Of a stretch of DNA of 64,000 nucleotides, positions 39,123 through 48,503 are shown piece after piece. Within the stretch, counting starts at the first letter, position 1. Every line of letters begins with the position of its first letter. Position numbers and translations under genes: made by a program. Location: positions 37,678-101,677 of the forward strand of contig JARLGI010000036.1 in assembly GCA_031296115.1 (NCBI GenBank), written 5' to 3'. The notes beneath the pieces are model-generated. The model was given only the letters and a program-made list of their open reading frames with translations. It did no database searches and was not told the origin of the DNA. Source of the DNA: Acidobacteriota bacterium. GTDB lineage: Bacteria; Acidobacteriota; Terriglobia; Terriglobales; Acidobacteriaceae.

Positions 39123-40469
39123 CTACTTGAAGCTCCAGTTCGGCTGAGTGTTGTCCCCGCCTGCGGTCAACTGTCGTGGCTCGCTGCCGTCGGCCAGCAT
39201 GCTCCAGATTTCCGTATTCCCTCCGCGTTTCGACTGAAACACGATGTGCCGTCCGTCCGGCGACCAGGAAGGGAAGTCGTTGCGCCCGCCATCGTGGGTA
39301 AGCTGCGCCCACTGCTTGCTGGCCAGGTCCATCACGTAAATGTCGCTGCCGCCCGGCGCGCCCGGGCCGTAGTGCCGTATCCAGGCAAAAGCCAGGAACT
39401 GCCCGTTGGGTGACCACGAAGGCGAAACCGCGTAGCCCTGATCGGTCACGCGGCTCACGTTGGTACCATCCGACGCCATGGTGTAAATCTGTGGCAACCC
39501 AGTGCGGCCACTCACCCAGGCGATTTGCGCGTTGGTCTTGGGGTTCCAGGTCGGTGAGACGTCCGGGCCCCTGCTTTCGGTCAGCCGCCGGGGGTTCCCG
39601 CCTGAAGACCCGACCGTGTAGATTTCCGTGTTGCCGGTGCGCGAGGAAGAGAACGCAATCGTCTGCCCGTCGGACGACCATGCCGGCGAGTAGTTATCGC
39701 CCCCGATCCGCACGAAGTTTACCTGCCTGTCCAGTTCCAGCGAATACATCAGAATCTGCCAGCCTTCTTTGGTCATGCCGGAGAAAGCCACGCGCGAACC
39801 GTCCGGCGAAACGTGGGGCGACAACGCAATAGTGCCCATGTGCGTCAGCTGCTTCTGGTTCGCGCCGTCGTAATCCATCTGCCAGATTTCCTTCGAGCCG
39901 CTTCGGTTGCTGACGAAGTAAATCTTGGTCTCGGCGATTCCCGAGATACCGCCGCCGAGCCGGAAGATGATCTCGTCGGCGAAGCGGTGCGCAATCAGCC
40001 GTGCGTTGCCGTCGGTGGCTTCCTCGCGGTACTGCTTGCCCAGCACCTGCGGGGACTGCGGGTTCTTGGTGTCGTACAGCCAGCCTTGGACATTCAACAA
40101 GCCACCCTGGACGCCGCCATTGCCGAAGGCCAGCATGTTGGCGTTGGGCGGCGGACTGCCCCACTCACCCAGACGCACCTCCGCCGGAGCGCCGGGAACG
40201 GCCACCGGATAGAAGCTCTTCGACACCATGTCGAAAATTCCCGCCATCTGGAGGTCGTTCCACAAAGTGACGTTGAAGTTCTCCGCCAGCTTCTGCGTCG
40301 CTGGGTCCGCGGTGACAGTTTTAAAGTCAGGAACCGCAAGCCGGATTTTCTCGACGCCAAGGCCGGTGCCGGTGCGAATCCAGTCCTGGGCAGAAACAAG
40401 GTGTGTTGTGAGAGTTAAAAGGAGGCAGGCCGCGACGATCGCAGGAATTTTCAGCTTTGACAGATTCAT
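39123..40469 (-). CDS. tolB: Tol-Pal system beta-propeller protein TolB
   Basis: 448 aa; signal peptide, N-terminal TolB domain, repeated 'SPDGRxIAFSSxRxGNxEIY' propeller blades. Confidence 0.92.
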   Translation of the reverse strand: MNLSKLKIPAIVAACLLLTLTTHLVSAQDWIRTGTGLGVEKIRLAVPDFKTVTADPATQKLAENFNVTLWNDLQMAGIFDMVSKSFYPVAVPGAPAEVRLGEWGSPPPNANMLAFGNGGVQGGLLNVQGWLYDTKNPQSPQVLGKQYREEATDGNARLIAHRFADEIIFRLGGGISGIAETKIYFVSNRSGSKEIWQMDYDGANQKQLTHMGTIALSPHVSPDGSRVAFSGMTKEGWQILMYSLELDRQVNFVRIGGDNYSPAWSSDGQTIAFSSSRTGNTEIYTVGSSGGNPRRLTESRGPDVSPTWNPKTNAQIAWVSGRTGLPQIYTMASDGTNVSRVTDQGYAVSPSWSPNGQFLAFAWIRHYGPGAPGGSDIYVMDLASKQWAQLTHDGGRNDFPSWSPDGRHIVFQSKRGGNTEIWSMLADGSEPRQLTAGGDNTQPNWSFK

Positions 40470-40504
40470 AGAAGTCCGAAGTGCCGATTTCTGAGCTACA
40501 GTTT

Positions 40505-40660
40505 CTGGGTGGAGCAGCGCTTCAGCGCTGCAGTTTCAGTACGTTCTTTCTTGCGGCTTTAGCCGCTGAGGTAATGCAATCTTACCTCAGCCGCTAAAGC
40601 GAAGATCTCAATAGTCACTCTTTGCTGCATGCCTGAAGGCGTGCTCCACCCCTTTACAAA
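40505..40660. repeat. Intergenic palindromes (agcgcttcagcgct; gcggctttagccgctgaggtaa...ttacctcagccgct)
   Basis: Direct reading; inverted repeat arms 'ttagccgctgaggtaa' / 'ttacctcagccgctaa'. Confidence 0.8.
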
Positions 40661-40664
40661 TTCC

Positions 40665-41453
40665 CTATCGCCGGTAATCAAACCAGAACTCCACGGCCAC
40701 ATAGCGCCCCGCATACTCCGGCGGCAGCGGTCCAAATGTATCGATGCGTTGCAGCGCCCGCAGCGCGGACTGGTCCAGCTGCGGAATCCCGCTCGACTGT
40801 TCCACCCGAATATCGGTGGGCTGGCCGGAGCGCGTAATCTCGAAGTAGATGTAAACTCGGTGTGCGGTGTCGATGCGAGGATCGACCTCATACTTCAGCC
40901 AGTTTTCCGAGACCTTGCGGCGCACTGCGTCCACGTACCAGCCAAAGCGGCTGCCAAAATCTCCCGTGCCCCCGGTGAAACTCAGCCCGCCCTTGGTGTC
41001 ACCCACGGCGAACGACCCGTATGGCCCGCTAACCGGGCCACCCTGCCCGAACGGAATCTGGTTCTCGTCGACCTTCGCAACTTCCTTCGGCGGCGGCTTC
41101 TTTTGCGGGGATTCTCGCTGTCCCTTCACCTTGGTCTCGCGCTCGGGAATCGGGATCGCCTTCGGCTGTTCCTTCGGAGTTTCCTTCGGCGGCGACTGCG
41201 CCAGGCCCTTGGATTCGTTGGCCAGCACGTTTTGCGTCTCGGTCTGCGGCGCCGGCAATGGAATGCTGCTGACCAACGTGGCGCTCATCGCCCCGCCGCC
41301 TCCGCCTGTTCCGCCCCAGTTTTCGCCGCGCGTGCTGGGAATCAGGTAGCCAAACAGCGCCAGCGCGAACAACGCGGCGTGCAGGGCCAGCGATCCGAAC
41401 AACGGTCCGCGAATATTCCCCTCGGTCGGGAAGATGTCAACGTCGGCTTCCAT
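40665..41453 (-). CDS. TonB/TolA-like energy transducer with TonB C-terminal domain
   Basis: 262 aa; N-terminal TM, Pro/Lys-rich linker, 'SGQPTDIRVEQSSGIPQLDQSALRALQRIDTFGPLPPEYAGRYVAVEFWFDY'. Confidence 0.88.
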   Translation of the reverse strand: MEADVDIFPTEGNIRGPLFGSLALHAALFALALFGYLIPSTRGENWGGTGGGGGAMSATLVSSIPLPAPQTETQNVLANESKGLAQSPPKETPKEQPKAIPIPERETKVKGQRESPQKKPPPKEVAKVDENQIPFGQGGPVSGPYGSFAVGDTKGGLSFTGGTGDFGSRFGWYVDAVRRKVSENWLKYEVDPRIDTAHRVYIYFEITRSGQPTDIRVEQSSGIPQLDQSALRALQRIDTFGPLPPEYAGRYVAVEFWFDYRR

Positions 41454-41865
41454 TGCTCTCCAGCGGCTGCGTGACGATGCTGACGTTGGTGATGCCCGCC
41501 AGCTTCACGGCATCCATCACCGTGGCGAATGCTCCGAAAGGAACGTTCTCGTCGGCGCGGACGAACACCGATTGCCCCTCGGGATCGCGAATCTTCTCGC
41601 GCAGCTTAGCGCCAATCTGGTTGATGTTGACCGGCTGGTTGTTCAGGAACACGCGCTGCTGGCGGTCGATGGTCACCACCAGCCGCTCTTCGGTGATTTC
41701 CTTGACCGTCCTGGTGTGCGGAACAGCGACCTCGATGCCCGACTGCAAGACGGGCGCGGTCACCATGAAGATGATGAGCAGCACCAGTACGACGTCCACC
41801 AGCGGTGTGACGTTGATGTCGGACAGAGAGGATTGCGTGCGTCCCTGCGCATTGGTGAATGCCAT
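41437..41865 (-). CDS. tolR: ExbD/TolR family protein
   Basis: 142 aa; 'LSDINVTPLVDVVLVLLIIFMVTAPVLQSGIEVAVP'. Confidence 0.94.
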   Translation of the reverse strand: MAFTNAQGRTQSSLSDINVTPLVDVVLVLLIIFMVTAPVLQSGIEVAVPHTRTVKEITEERLVVTIDRQQRVFLNNQPVNINQIGAKLREKIRDPEGQSVFVRADENVPFGAFATVMDAVKLAGITNVSIVTQPLESNGSRR

Positions 41866-42578
41866 TAGTGCCGCTCCACGCTCTCGGGCACGCGAGCCGC
41901 GCCGCTCTGGGCGCGCTCCACTTCGTTGATCAACTCCAGGCTGAAGTCGTCCATGCGCGAGCCGAACTCGCGAATGTGCTGGGTGAACATGTTGTAGGCG
42001 ATGACCGCGGGAATCGCGGCGAACAGTCCGGCGGCAGTGGTGATCAGCGCTTCCGAGACACCGGGAGCGACCGCTCGCAGCGTTGCCGCGCCGGCCGTGC
42101 CCAGGCCGTGGAAGGCATCAATGATGCCCCACACCGTTCCGAACAGCCCGATGAATGGCGTCACCGCACCCGTTGTAGCCAGCCAGGGAAGCCGGCTCTC
42201 CAATCGGGTCAGTTCCTCCGACGCTGCAATCTGCGTGGCGCGCTGCAAGGCGGGCATGCGAATTGGATACGTGCCCTGCTTCCGCAGCTCCCCGTATGCG
42301 CCTTCGAAGACCGCCACCAGCGGGCTGGGCTTGAACTGCTCCGCCACGGCAGCGATGTCCTGCAGCCGCTCTGACTTGCGAAATGCGCGCATGAAGCGGT
42401 TGCTCTGCACCCGCGCCCGCCTGAACAGCCCCCATTTCGAGAAGATGATGACCCACGAGGCCACGCTGAACAGCAGCAGAATGACGAGGACAGTTTTGGC
42501 GACGAGGCCGCTGGTCTCAATGAGGCCAGTGATTTCTCCGCCGATGGCCGAGGCAAAAAGAAAGAAATAAACACTCAT
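41865..42578 (-). CDS. tolQ: MotA/TolQ/ExbB proton channel family protein
   Basis: 237 aa; 'LPWLATTGAVTPFIGLFGTVWGIIDAFHGLG', 'ITTAAGLFAAIPAVIAYN'. Confidence 0.94.
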   Translation of the reverse strand: MSVYFFLFASAIGGEITGLIETSGLVAKTVLVILLLFSVASWVIIFSKWGLFRRARVQSNRFMRAFRKSERLQDIAAVAEQFKPSPLVAVFEGAYGELRKQGTYPIRMPALQRATQIAASEELTRLESRLPWLATTGAVTPFIGLFGTVWGIIDAFHGLGTAGAATLRAVAPGVSEALITTAAGLFAAIPAVIAYNMFTQHIREFGSRMDDFSLELINEVERAQSGAARVPESVERH

Positions 42579-42758
42579 GTCGATTGCAGATCAGGCGCCT
42601 ATCACGCTGCGTTTATTATAAGCATTTGACGCGGACGCGGCAGCTTCGCTGTGAGATGTTCCTTTGCAGTTAACCAAGCCGTCGCGAGTTTAGCGGAAAG
42701 CTGACAATCGGCAGCTTTCTGCTACACTGCGCTTAACTTCGCTGCGTCGGGAACTCAC

Positions 42759-44507
42759 GTGCTGCTGGAACTGCGGGTCGAAAACTACGCGGTCATCGAC
42801 AACATCGCCATGGAGTTCGCGCCCGGTCTCAATCTGCTGACCGGCGAAACCGGCGCTGGCAAATCCATCCTCATTGACGCTCTCGCGCTACTGCTGGGCG
42901 ACAAAGCCTCGACCGACGCCATCCGCCACGGCGCCGACAAGGCTGTCGTCTCCGCCGTCCTCGACGCGGATTCGCCAGGCGTTCAGCAAGTTCTCGAAAG
43001 CAACGGAATTGATGCCGATGACGAACATCTCATTCTGCGCCGCGAAATCGCCGTCGGCGGCAAAGGCCGCGTCTTCGTCAACAATCAGCCGGCGACCGTC
43101 ACCGTTCTGAAACAACTCGCGCAGTTTCTCGCGGTCATTCATGCCCAGAACGAGGCAGTGCTGGCGTTCGACCCTGAGTCGCGCCTGGCGCTGTTGGACA
43201 CCTTCGCCGGCGTGGACATCTCGGCAGTCTCGGCGGCGTTCGACAACTGGAACCAGGTGCGCCACCGCATCGCCGATCTCGAACGCGACGAGCACGACCG
43301 CCTGCGCCTGCTCGATTTGTGGAACTACCAGCGCAAAGAAATTGCCGACGCCCACTTGCAGCCCGACGAAGACGCGAAGCTTGAGGCGGAGAAGCGTGTA
43401 CTCGCCAACTCGGAGAAGGTTTACTGCGCGGCTGTGGCTGCCTGTGATGCGCTGTACGAGGGCGACGCGTCCGCCGGGGCGCTGATCCGTACGGCGACAA
43501 AGCACACGGAAGAACTTTCGCGGTTCGACGAGCAGTTCCGCGCGAGGTTGGCGGAGTTGGAGTCGGCACGCATCACCGTGGAAGACATCGGACAGACACT
43601 GCGTGACTACGCTGCCGGAATCGAGGCCTCGCCCGAACGCCTGTCGGAGGTTGAGGACCGGCTGGCAACGCTCGATCGGCTGAAGCGTAAGTACGGGCCG
43701 AAGCTGGAGGACGTCATTGCGCTGGGCGCCGAGCTCGAGCGCAAGCTGAACGAGATGGAGAACAAGGACGAGGCACTGCGCGAGTTGCGCGTCGATCTAG
43801 CAAGAGAAGCCGATGCCTACCTCGACGCAGCCCGCGCGCTGTCCCGGAAGCGGTACCAGGCCGCCCGATCTCTTGAGAAGATAGTAGGCATCGAAATCAA
43901 TGAGTTAGCGATGAAAGCTCGCTTTAAAGTTGAGGTATCGGGCGTCGATGAGGAAGGGAACTGGACGGCGGCAGGCTTCGACCAGGCGCAATATCTCATC
44001 TCGGCGAATCCGGGCGAGCCGCTCGGCCCGGTGGAGGAGATTGCCTCCGGCGGCGAGCTCTCGCGCGTCATGCTGGCGCTGAAAACGACAATCGAGTCGG
44101 GACAGAGGAAGGGGGCCCCACACTTCGCGCCCTCTGTTGGCGAGAGGGTGGGATCGTCTCGCCATGGCCACAACGGTGCGAAGAACAGCGCAGTTCAACG
44201 AACCCTGGTCTTCGACGAGATCGATACCGGTATCGGAGGCCGCGCGGCGGAAGCCGTCGGTAAGAAGCTGAAACAACTCGCGCGCACCAAGCAGGTGCTC
44301 TGTGTTACGCACCTTCCGCAGATTGCATCCTTCGCCGACCAGCACTACCTCATTGAGAAACGCGAGTCTGGGGGAAGAACCAAGACCTCAGTCCGCTTGC
44401 TGGATTCCGCGGATCGCACCCGGGAACTGGCCCGCATGATCAGCGGCGCCAAGCTGACCGACACGTCGCTCAAGCACGCCGAGCAGATGCTGAAGACCAA
44501 CCGCTAG
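42759..44507 (+). CDS. recN: DNA repair protein RecN
   Basis: 582 aa; 'LLTGETGAGKSILIDALALLLG', 'IASGGELSRVMLALKT', 'RTLVFDEIDTGIGGRAAEAVGKKL'. Confidence 0.95.
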   Translation: MLLELRVENYAVIDNIAMEFAPGLNLLTGETGAGKSILIDALALLLGDKASTDAIRHGADKAVVSAVLDADSPGVQQVLESNGIDADDEHLILRREIAVGGKGRVFVNNQPATVTVLKQLAQFLAVIHAQNEAVLAFDPESRLALLDTFAGVDISAVSAAFDNWNQVRHRIADLERDEHDRLRLLDLWNYQRKEIADAHLQPDEDAKLEAEKRVLANSEKVYCAAVAACDALYEGDASAGALIRTATKHTEELSRFDEQFRARLAELESARITVEDIGQTLRDYAAGIEASPERLSEVEDRLATLDRLKRKYGPKLEDVIALGAELERKLNEMENKDEALRELRVDLAREADAYLDAARALSRKRYQAARSLEKIVGIEINELAMKARFKVEVSGVDEEGNWTAAGFDQAQYLISANPGEPLGPVEEIASGGELSRVMLALKTTIESGQRKGAPHFAPSVGERVGSSRHGHNGAKNSAVQRTLVFDEIDTGIGGRAAEAVGKKLKQLARTKQVLCVTHLPQIASFADQHYLIEKRESGGRTKTSVRLLDSADRTRELARMISGAKLTDTSLKHAEQMLKTNR

Positions 44508-44995
44508 GCGATTGCTCCCACTTTTCCCGCCAGTCGCCGCAGCAAGCCGATCTGTCCGTTGTGGTAGCCCTCGTGATAATGCAGCCGGACCAGCGCGTCG
44601 CCCACCGACCCCGTGAGCGGCGGACGGCGAAACTGCTCCGGCACTGGCGCAGCCAGGTCTTCGTCGGCCATTGCGGCCAGAGCAGGAATCAGTTGTTGCT
44701 GCGAGTCCTCCAATAAGCCGCGCAGCGTGCCGATGTCCAGCACATGGTCGCCCGGCTTGACCGGATCCGAGCCGCGCCGGTAATGCTCGGCTTGCGCTTC
44801 GGTGAGCACCGGCGCGCCACCGGTAAGCGTCAGCAACATGCCGCGCGCAACGATGATGTGCCCGAGCACCCAGTTCAGGCAGTTGCCGCCCACGTCGGGG
44901 ATGACGAGGCTTTCTTCATTGGTCACGCCCTCCAGGTTGCGTTTGAGTGCGCCATAGCTGAACTCATACATGCTCGCCAGTTCTGTGCCGGTCAT
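44504..44995 (-). CDS. DinB-family protein
   Basis: Start at 44995; 'NCLNWVLGHIIVARGMLL', 'HYHEGYHNGQIGLLRRLAG'. Confidence 0.8.
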   Translation of the reverse strand: MTGTELASMYEFSYGALKRNLEGVTNEESLVIPDVGGNCLNWVLGHIIVARGMLLTLTGGAPVLTEAQAEHYRRGSDPVKPGDHVLDIGTLRGLLEDSQQQLIPALAAMADEDLAAPVPEQFRRPPLTGSVGDALVRLHYHEGYHNGQIGLLRRLAGKVGAIA

Positions 44996-45207
44996 GGAAT
45001 TCTCCTGCGGGAGATTGTACAAGGTGCAGGCGGTGGAACCACTGGGTGGAAGCACTGGGCTTTAGCCCGGTGAAGAGGCCAAAAGCGAGCGCTTTCCTCC
45101 GTCCCAATCGCGCTTCCGCCGGCTGAATATTGACGGCTGGTTGCTAATTGCTGGTTGCTCGTAGCTAGTCGCTAACTTTACACTTCTCCCGTCCTCTGGC
45201 AAAGTGA

Positions 45208-46761
45208 ATGGTGGAAGCCCAATCGATCGTCGTCCTCGACTTCGGCGCGCAGTATTCGCAGCTCATCGCGCGCCGCATCCGCGAACTCAACGTCTTCTCT
45301 GTTGTCCTGCCGTGCAACGCCCCGCTGGAAGAGATCCAGAGCTACCATCCCGCGGGCATCGTGCTGTCGGGTGGGCCGTCGTCGGTCTATGACGCCGACG
45401 CGCCTCCGGCCGACGAGCATGTCTTGCATCTCGGCCTGCCGGTGCTGGGCATCTGCTACGGCCTGCAATTCATGGTGTACAAGCTGGGCGGTAAGGTGCT
45501 CGCCGCCGAGAAGCGCGAGTACGGCCACGCCCAGGTCGAATTGCTGCGCGCCGATTCGCCGCTGTTCAAGGGCCTGACGGGCCCGCTGACGGTATGGATG
45601 TCGCACGGCGATGAAGCGCTGGAGCTTCCTCCCGGCTTCGAGCTGGTCGGCAAGACCTCCAACGCAGTGGCCGCCATCCAGAACCCGGCGCAGAAATATT
45701 ACGCCGTGCAATTTCATCCCGAGGTGCATCACACGCCGCAAGGCACCGCGGTCCTGCGCAACTTCGTCTTTGACGTCTGCGGCCTCAAGCCCAACTGGAC
45801 GCCGCAGAGCTTCATCGACGAGACCATCGCCAGCGTGCGCCAGACCGTGGGCAAGGGCCGCGTCATCTGCGCGCTTTCGGGTGGAGTGGATTCGTCCGTC
45901 GCAGCCGAGTTGGTGCATCGCGCCATCGGCGATCAACTGACCTGCATCTTCGTCAACAACGGCGTGCTGCGCAAGAACGAGTTCCTCAGCGTGCAGAAGA
46001 ACCTGCGCGAGCGGCTTGGCCTCAACATCGACACGGTGGACGCAAGCCAGCGCTTCATGACCAAGCTGGCGGGTGTCATCGACCCGGAGACCAAGCGCAA
46101 GATTATCGGCAATGAGTTCATCGTGGTCTTTGAGGAGGAAGCGCACCGCCTGGAGCAAATGCACGGCAAAGTCGAATGGCTGGTGCAGGGAACGCTGTAC
46201 CCGGACGTCATCGAGTCGCGCTCGGTGCGCGGCCCGTCGCAGACCATCAAGAGCCATCACAACGTCGGCGGGCTGCCCGACATCATGAAGCTCAAGCTGA
46301 TCGAGCCGCTAAAAGACCTGTTCAAGGACGAGGTGCGCAAGATCGGCCGCGACCTGGCCATGCCGGAAGAACTGTTGCAACGGCAGCCGTTCCCCGGGCC
46401 GGGCCTCGCGGTGCGCATCGTGGGCGAGGTCACACCCGAGCGCGTGACGCTGTTGCAGGAGGCCGACGACATCGTCGTGACCGAGATCAAGCGCGCCGGG
46501 CTGTACACCAAAATCTGGCAGTCGTTCGCCGTGCTGTTGCCGGTGATGTCGGTGGGCGTGATGGGCGACATGCGCACCTACGCCTACACCTGCGCCATCC
46601 GTGCGGTGAACTCCGAGGACGGCATGACCGCCGACTGGGTTGACCTGCCGCACGAAGTGATGAAGACCATCTCCAACCGCATCGTGAACGAGGTGAAGGG
46701 CATCAACCGCGTGGTGTACGACGTGACCAGCAAACCGCCGGGAACCATTGAGTGGGAGTAG
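45208..46761 (+). CDS. guaA: GMP synthase (glutamine-hydrolysing)
   Basis: 517 aa; '[11 protein letters not shown]', '[16 protein letters not shown]', '[19 protein letters not shown]', C-terminal '[16 protein letters not shown]'. Confidence 0.97.
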   Translation: MVEAQSIVVLDFGAQYSQLIARRIRELNVFSVVLPCNAPLEEIQSYHPAGIVLSGGPSSVYDADAPPADEHVLHLGLPVLGICYGLQFMVYKLGGKVLAAEKREYGHAQVELLRADSPLFKGLTGPLTVWMSHGDEALELPPGFELVGKTSNAVAAIQNPAQKYYAVQFHPEVHHTPQGTAVLRNFVFDVCGLKPNWTPQSFIDETIASVRQTVGKGRVICALSGGVDSSVAAELVHRAIGDQLTCIFVNNGVLRKNEFLSVQKNLRERLGLNIDTVDASQRFMTKLAGVIDPETKRKIIGNEFIVVFEEEAHRLEQMHGKVEWLVQGTLYPDVIESRSVRGPSQTIKSHHNVGGLPDIMKLKLIEPLKDLFKDEVRKIGRDLAMPEELLQRQPFPGPGLAVRIVGEVTPERVTLLQEADDIVVTEIKRAGLYTKIWQSFAVLLPVMSVGVMGDMRTYAYTCAIRAVNSEDGMTADWVDLPHEVMKTISNRIVNEVKGINRVVYDVTSKPPGTIEWE

Positions 46762-46857
46762 CTCAGAAGGTTCGAGTCATTGACTCGGGGCCCCGAACAG
46801 CGCCGCTTTTGCGCTGTTTGGGGTGAAAAAACGCCGGGCACGATTGAGTGGGAGTGA
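46736..46857 (+). repeat. Direct repeat of the guaA 3' end (46736-46761 and 46832-46857) bracketing a hairpin
   Basis: cgccgggaaccattgagtgggagtag vs cgccgggcacgattgagtgggagtga, 22 of 26 identical; both encode PGTIEWE-stop; hairpin ccccgaacagcgc/gcgctgtttgggg at 46791-46823. Confidence 0.85.
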
Positions 46858-46920
46858 GGGACAGCAGTCAGCAAGCAGGCACGTCATGAGGCCACCCCGT
46901 GGTTGCGATGGTGCACCAAA

Positions 46921-47211
46921 ATGGTGTATATTGATGACACTATGGGGACGGCTAAGCGGGCGGCAGCAAAGCAGGTGCGGCGGAGTGTAACCCTGCCGCG
47001 GGAGATCGCGAAACAAGTGGAAACCATGTCGAAGCAGCGCCGCCTCAGCGATAACCGGGTCCTGGTGGAGCTCATCGAGCAAGGGATCCAGGCGCGCAAG
47101 CAAAAGGAGAAGGCCTTTTTCGAGTTGGCGAAACGCTTTCGCGAGGCGAGCGATCCCAAAGAAGTGGAGCAGTTGGGCGACCAGTTGGGGCGCTTCGTGT
47201 TCGGTGGATGA
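46921..47211 (+). CDS. Ribbon-helix-helix (CopG/Arc-like) small DNA-binding protein
   Basis: 'KQVRRSVTLPREIAKQVETMSKQRRLSDNRVLVELIEQGIQARKQKEKAF'; start could also be 46943. Confidence 0.7.
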   Translation: MVYIDDTMGTAKRAAAKQVRRSVTLPREIAKQVETMSKQRRLSDNRVLVELIEQGIQARKQKEKAFFELAKRFREASDPKEVEQLGDQLGRFVFGG

Positions 47212-47508
47212 TGCCCCAGATCGCAAGCTGGTCTCAAATTCCTCCTGGCATCCGTCAACATCTTATTCGGCACATGCATGACCGCAAAATCGGGCCGGAA
47301 GATCTGAACCGTCTGCGTGAGTGGATTTGAGTTGCGGCCCGACGTACCCGAACGAGACTGGTACAAGGACTTCGGCTCTTTCAAGCTTTGCGGCCACGGC
47401 AATTATCCCAAGACGTTCCTTCTGCCAGGCATGCACCTCATGGTAGCGAACGCATGGCGGTGTGATACACAAGTATGTAACTCCCAGCCGGACGCAGAGC
47501 CGGCGTGA
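47208..47508 (+). pseudogene. Small conserved hypothetical protein, translationally coupled to the RHH gene, with an apparent 1-nt frameshift
   Basis: ATG at 47208 overlaps the RHH stop; 'MMPQIASWSQIPPGIRQHLIRHMHDRKIGPEDLNRLREWI*'; removing one t from 'ggatttgag' continues 'ELRPDVPERDWYKDFGSFKLCGHGNYPKTFLLPGMHL...'. Confidence 0.6.
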
Positions 47509-47574
47509 GCAAACTATGAGCCATTCCGTTCCGCGGGACCTCGTTCCCGCTCCCCTGTGGCCCCTGGAGGCGGC

Positions 47575-48495
47575 ATGTTAAGGTCGCTCTTCATTGGGCT
47601 TTCCGAAAGCAAACGGCTTCGCAGCTTCGCCGAGACTTCCGCGCTTGGTCTGCGTTTCTCCAGTCGCTTTGTTGCCGGTACGCAGGTCGAGGACGTCCTC
47701 CGTGCCACGCAAACCGTCAACCAGTGGGGCGCCAGCGTCAGCATCGACAACCTGGGCGAGAACGTCACCAACGCCGACGAATCCAAGCACAGCGGCGAAC
47801 TGTATCATCGCCTGCTGGACGAAATTTCCACGCGCAAGCTGAACGCCAACGTCAGCCTCAAGCTCACGCACATGGGCCTGGGCGTGAGCGAAGAACTCGC
47901 GTTTGGTCTTGTAACTGAGTTGGTGGATCACGCCGTGCGCATCAACAGTTTCGTCCGCGTGGACATGGAGGGCTCGCCCTACACCCAGCGGACGCTCGAC
48001 TTCGTGCGCCAGTTGCATTGCCTGCCCGGACACGCCGGCAAGGTGGGCACGGTCATTCAGTCGTACCTGTATCGCAGCGAGCAGGACGTGAACGATTTGC
48101 TGGCGGAGCGAATCCGCATACGGCTGTGCAAGGGCGCGTACAAGGAGCCGGCGGAGATCGCGTTCCCTAAGAAATCCGACGTGGATGCCAATTACGTGAA
48201 GCTGGCCAAGACCCTACTGAAGAGCGGCGTCTATCACGGGCTGGCGACGCACGACGAACACATCATTGCCGAGATGAAACAATTCGCGCGCGCGGAGAAC
48301 ATCCCGCCCACGGCCTACGAGTTCCAGATGCTGCACGGCGTGCGGCGAGACTTGCAGCAGCAACTGGTGCGCGAAGGCTATGGTCTGCGGGTGTATATTC
48401 CGTTCGGAACGGAGTGGTATCCGTACTTCATGCGACGTCTGGCCGAGCGCCCAGCGAATGTGTTCTTTATCGCCAGGCAAATGTTCCGGCAGTGA
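47575..48495 (+). CDS. Proline dehydrogenase (PRODH/PutA domain)
   Basis: 'SIDNLGENVT', 'FVRVDMEGSPYTQRTLDFV', 'IRLCKGAYKEPAEIAFP', 'GLATHDEHII', 'YEFQMLHGVRRDLQ', 'LRVYIPFGTEWYPYFMRRLAERPAN'. Confidence 0.92.
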   Translation: MLRSLFIGLSESKRLRSFAETSALGLRFSSRFVAGTQVEDVLRATQTVNQWGASVSIDNLGENVTNADESKHSGELYHRLLDEISTRKLNANVSLKLTHMGLGVSEELAFGLVTELVDHAVRINSFVRVDMEGSPYTQRTLDFVRQLHCLPGHAGKVGTVIQSYLYRSEQDVNDLLAERIRIRLCKGAYKEPAEIAFPKKSDVDANYVKLAKTLLKSGVYHGLATHDEHIIAEMKQFARAENIPPTAYEFQMLHGVRRDLQQQLVREGYGLRVYIPFGTEWYPYFMRRLAERPANVFFIARQMFRQ

Positions 48496-48503
48496 AGGAA
48501 GTG

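Noticed and set aside
45178-46260. 360-aa minus-strand ORF over guaA
   Set aside because: Antisense shadow ORF of GMP synthase
46791-46823. Rho-independent terminator for guaA
   Set aside because: Strong hairpin, but followed by an A run rather than a T run on the plus strand, so not called as an intrinsic terminator
46765-46830. tRNA-like 'ggttcgagtc' segment after guaA
   Set aside because: T-loop-like string only; no acceptor stem, anticodon arm or CCA-like end could be folded around it
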